A DNA stretch of 14,882 nt from positions 1-14,882 of the forward strand of contig JANOAR010000011.1 of assembly GCA_031411235.1 (NCBI GenBank). Reading direction: 5' to 3'. The stretch comes from JANOAR01 sp031411235. Lineage in GTDB: Bacteria > Verrucomicrobiota > Verrucomicrobiia > Verrucomicrobiales > Verrucomicrobiaceae. This document shows, in pieces, positions 14,873-14,882 of this stretch. A model generated the notes under the pieces. It was not told the origin of the DNA, made no database searches, and saw only the letters and a list, made by a program, of their open reading frames with translations. The translations under genes were made by a program, and so were the position numbers. Numbering within the stretch: the stretch's first letter is position 1; every line of letters begins with the position of its first letter.

Positions 14873-14882
14873 ATCAGGCCGG

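Overview
The window looks like a stretch of a GC-rich chromosome from the Verrucomicrobia or a close PVC relative. I base this on gene content: a lone VWA-domain membrane protein, a rhomboid protease with a C-terminal basic tail, a planctomycete/verrucomicrobial style xylose-isomerase-like TIM barrel, an epimerase-shikimate kinase fusion, Lpt permease (so a Gram-negative outer membrane), and few Shine-Dalgarno sequences. This assignment is inference; no rRNA or other decisive marker is present.

Region 1 (1 to about 1361) reads as the right end of an integrated mobile element. It holds the 3' end of an unrecognised gene, a gene-poor stretch, two strong hairpins leading into a 139-residue Pro/Ala/Arg-rich protein with one C-terminal membrane helix, and a good terminator. 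It ends at a perfect 3' portion of a tRNA-Gly(GCC) gene, from anticodon loop to CCA, with no matching 5' half. This is the usual scar of tyrosine-integrase insertion into a tRNA gene. The intact tRNA and integrase would lie left of the window.

Region 2 (1504 to 13699) is ordinary chromosome. On the plus strand come prmA (ribosomal protein L11 methyltransferase), an exported glutathione peroxidase and a 777-residue VWA/glutamine-amidotransferase-like membrane protein. Convergent to these is a minus-strand pair: a secreted hypothetical protein followed by an LptF/LptG permease. Two copies of a hairpin-forming repeat lie between the converging ends. Next, on the plus strand, are a rhomboid protease with an altered active-site motif (GASA) and a TIM-barrel sugar isomerase/epimerase with a clear terminator. 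A second minus-strand pair follows: an exported N-acetylmuramoyl-L-alanine amidase upstream of an atypical SDR fused to shikimate kinase. Divergent from the amidase is a YmdB-type metallophosphoesterase.

Region 3 (13700 to the end) is degraded: repeat-like non-coding DNA, then an IS4/Tn5-family transposase pseudogene with an internal deletion and frameshift, ending in a long bulged hairpin.

Much of the core concerns the envelope (Lpt export, peptidoglycan amidase, rhomboid, VWA protein, exported peroxidase), but only the two minus-strand pairs look like operons. I did not find a convincing new defence or other multi-gene system. The least described items are the element end with its tRNA scar, the fusion enzyme, the variant active sites in the rhomboid and YmdB proteins, and several structured intergenic repeats.
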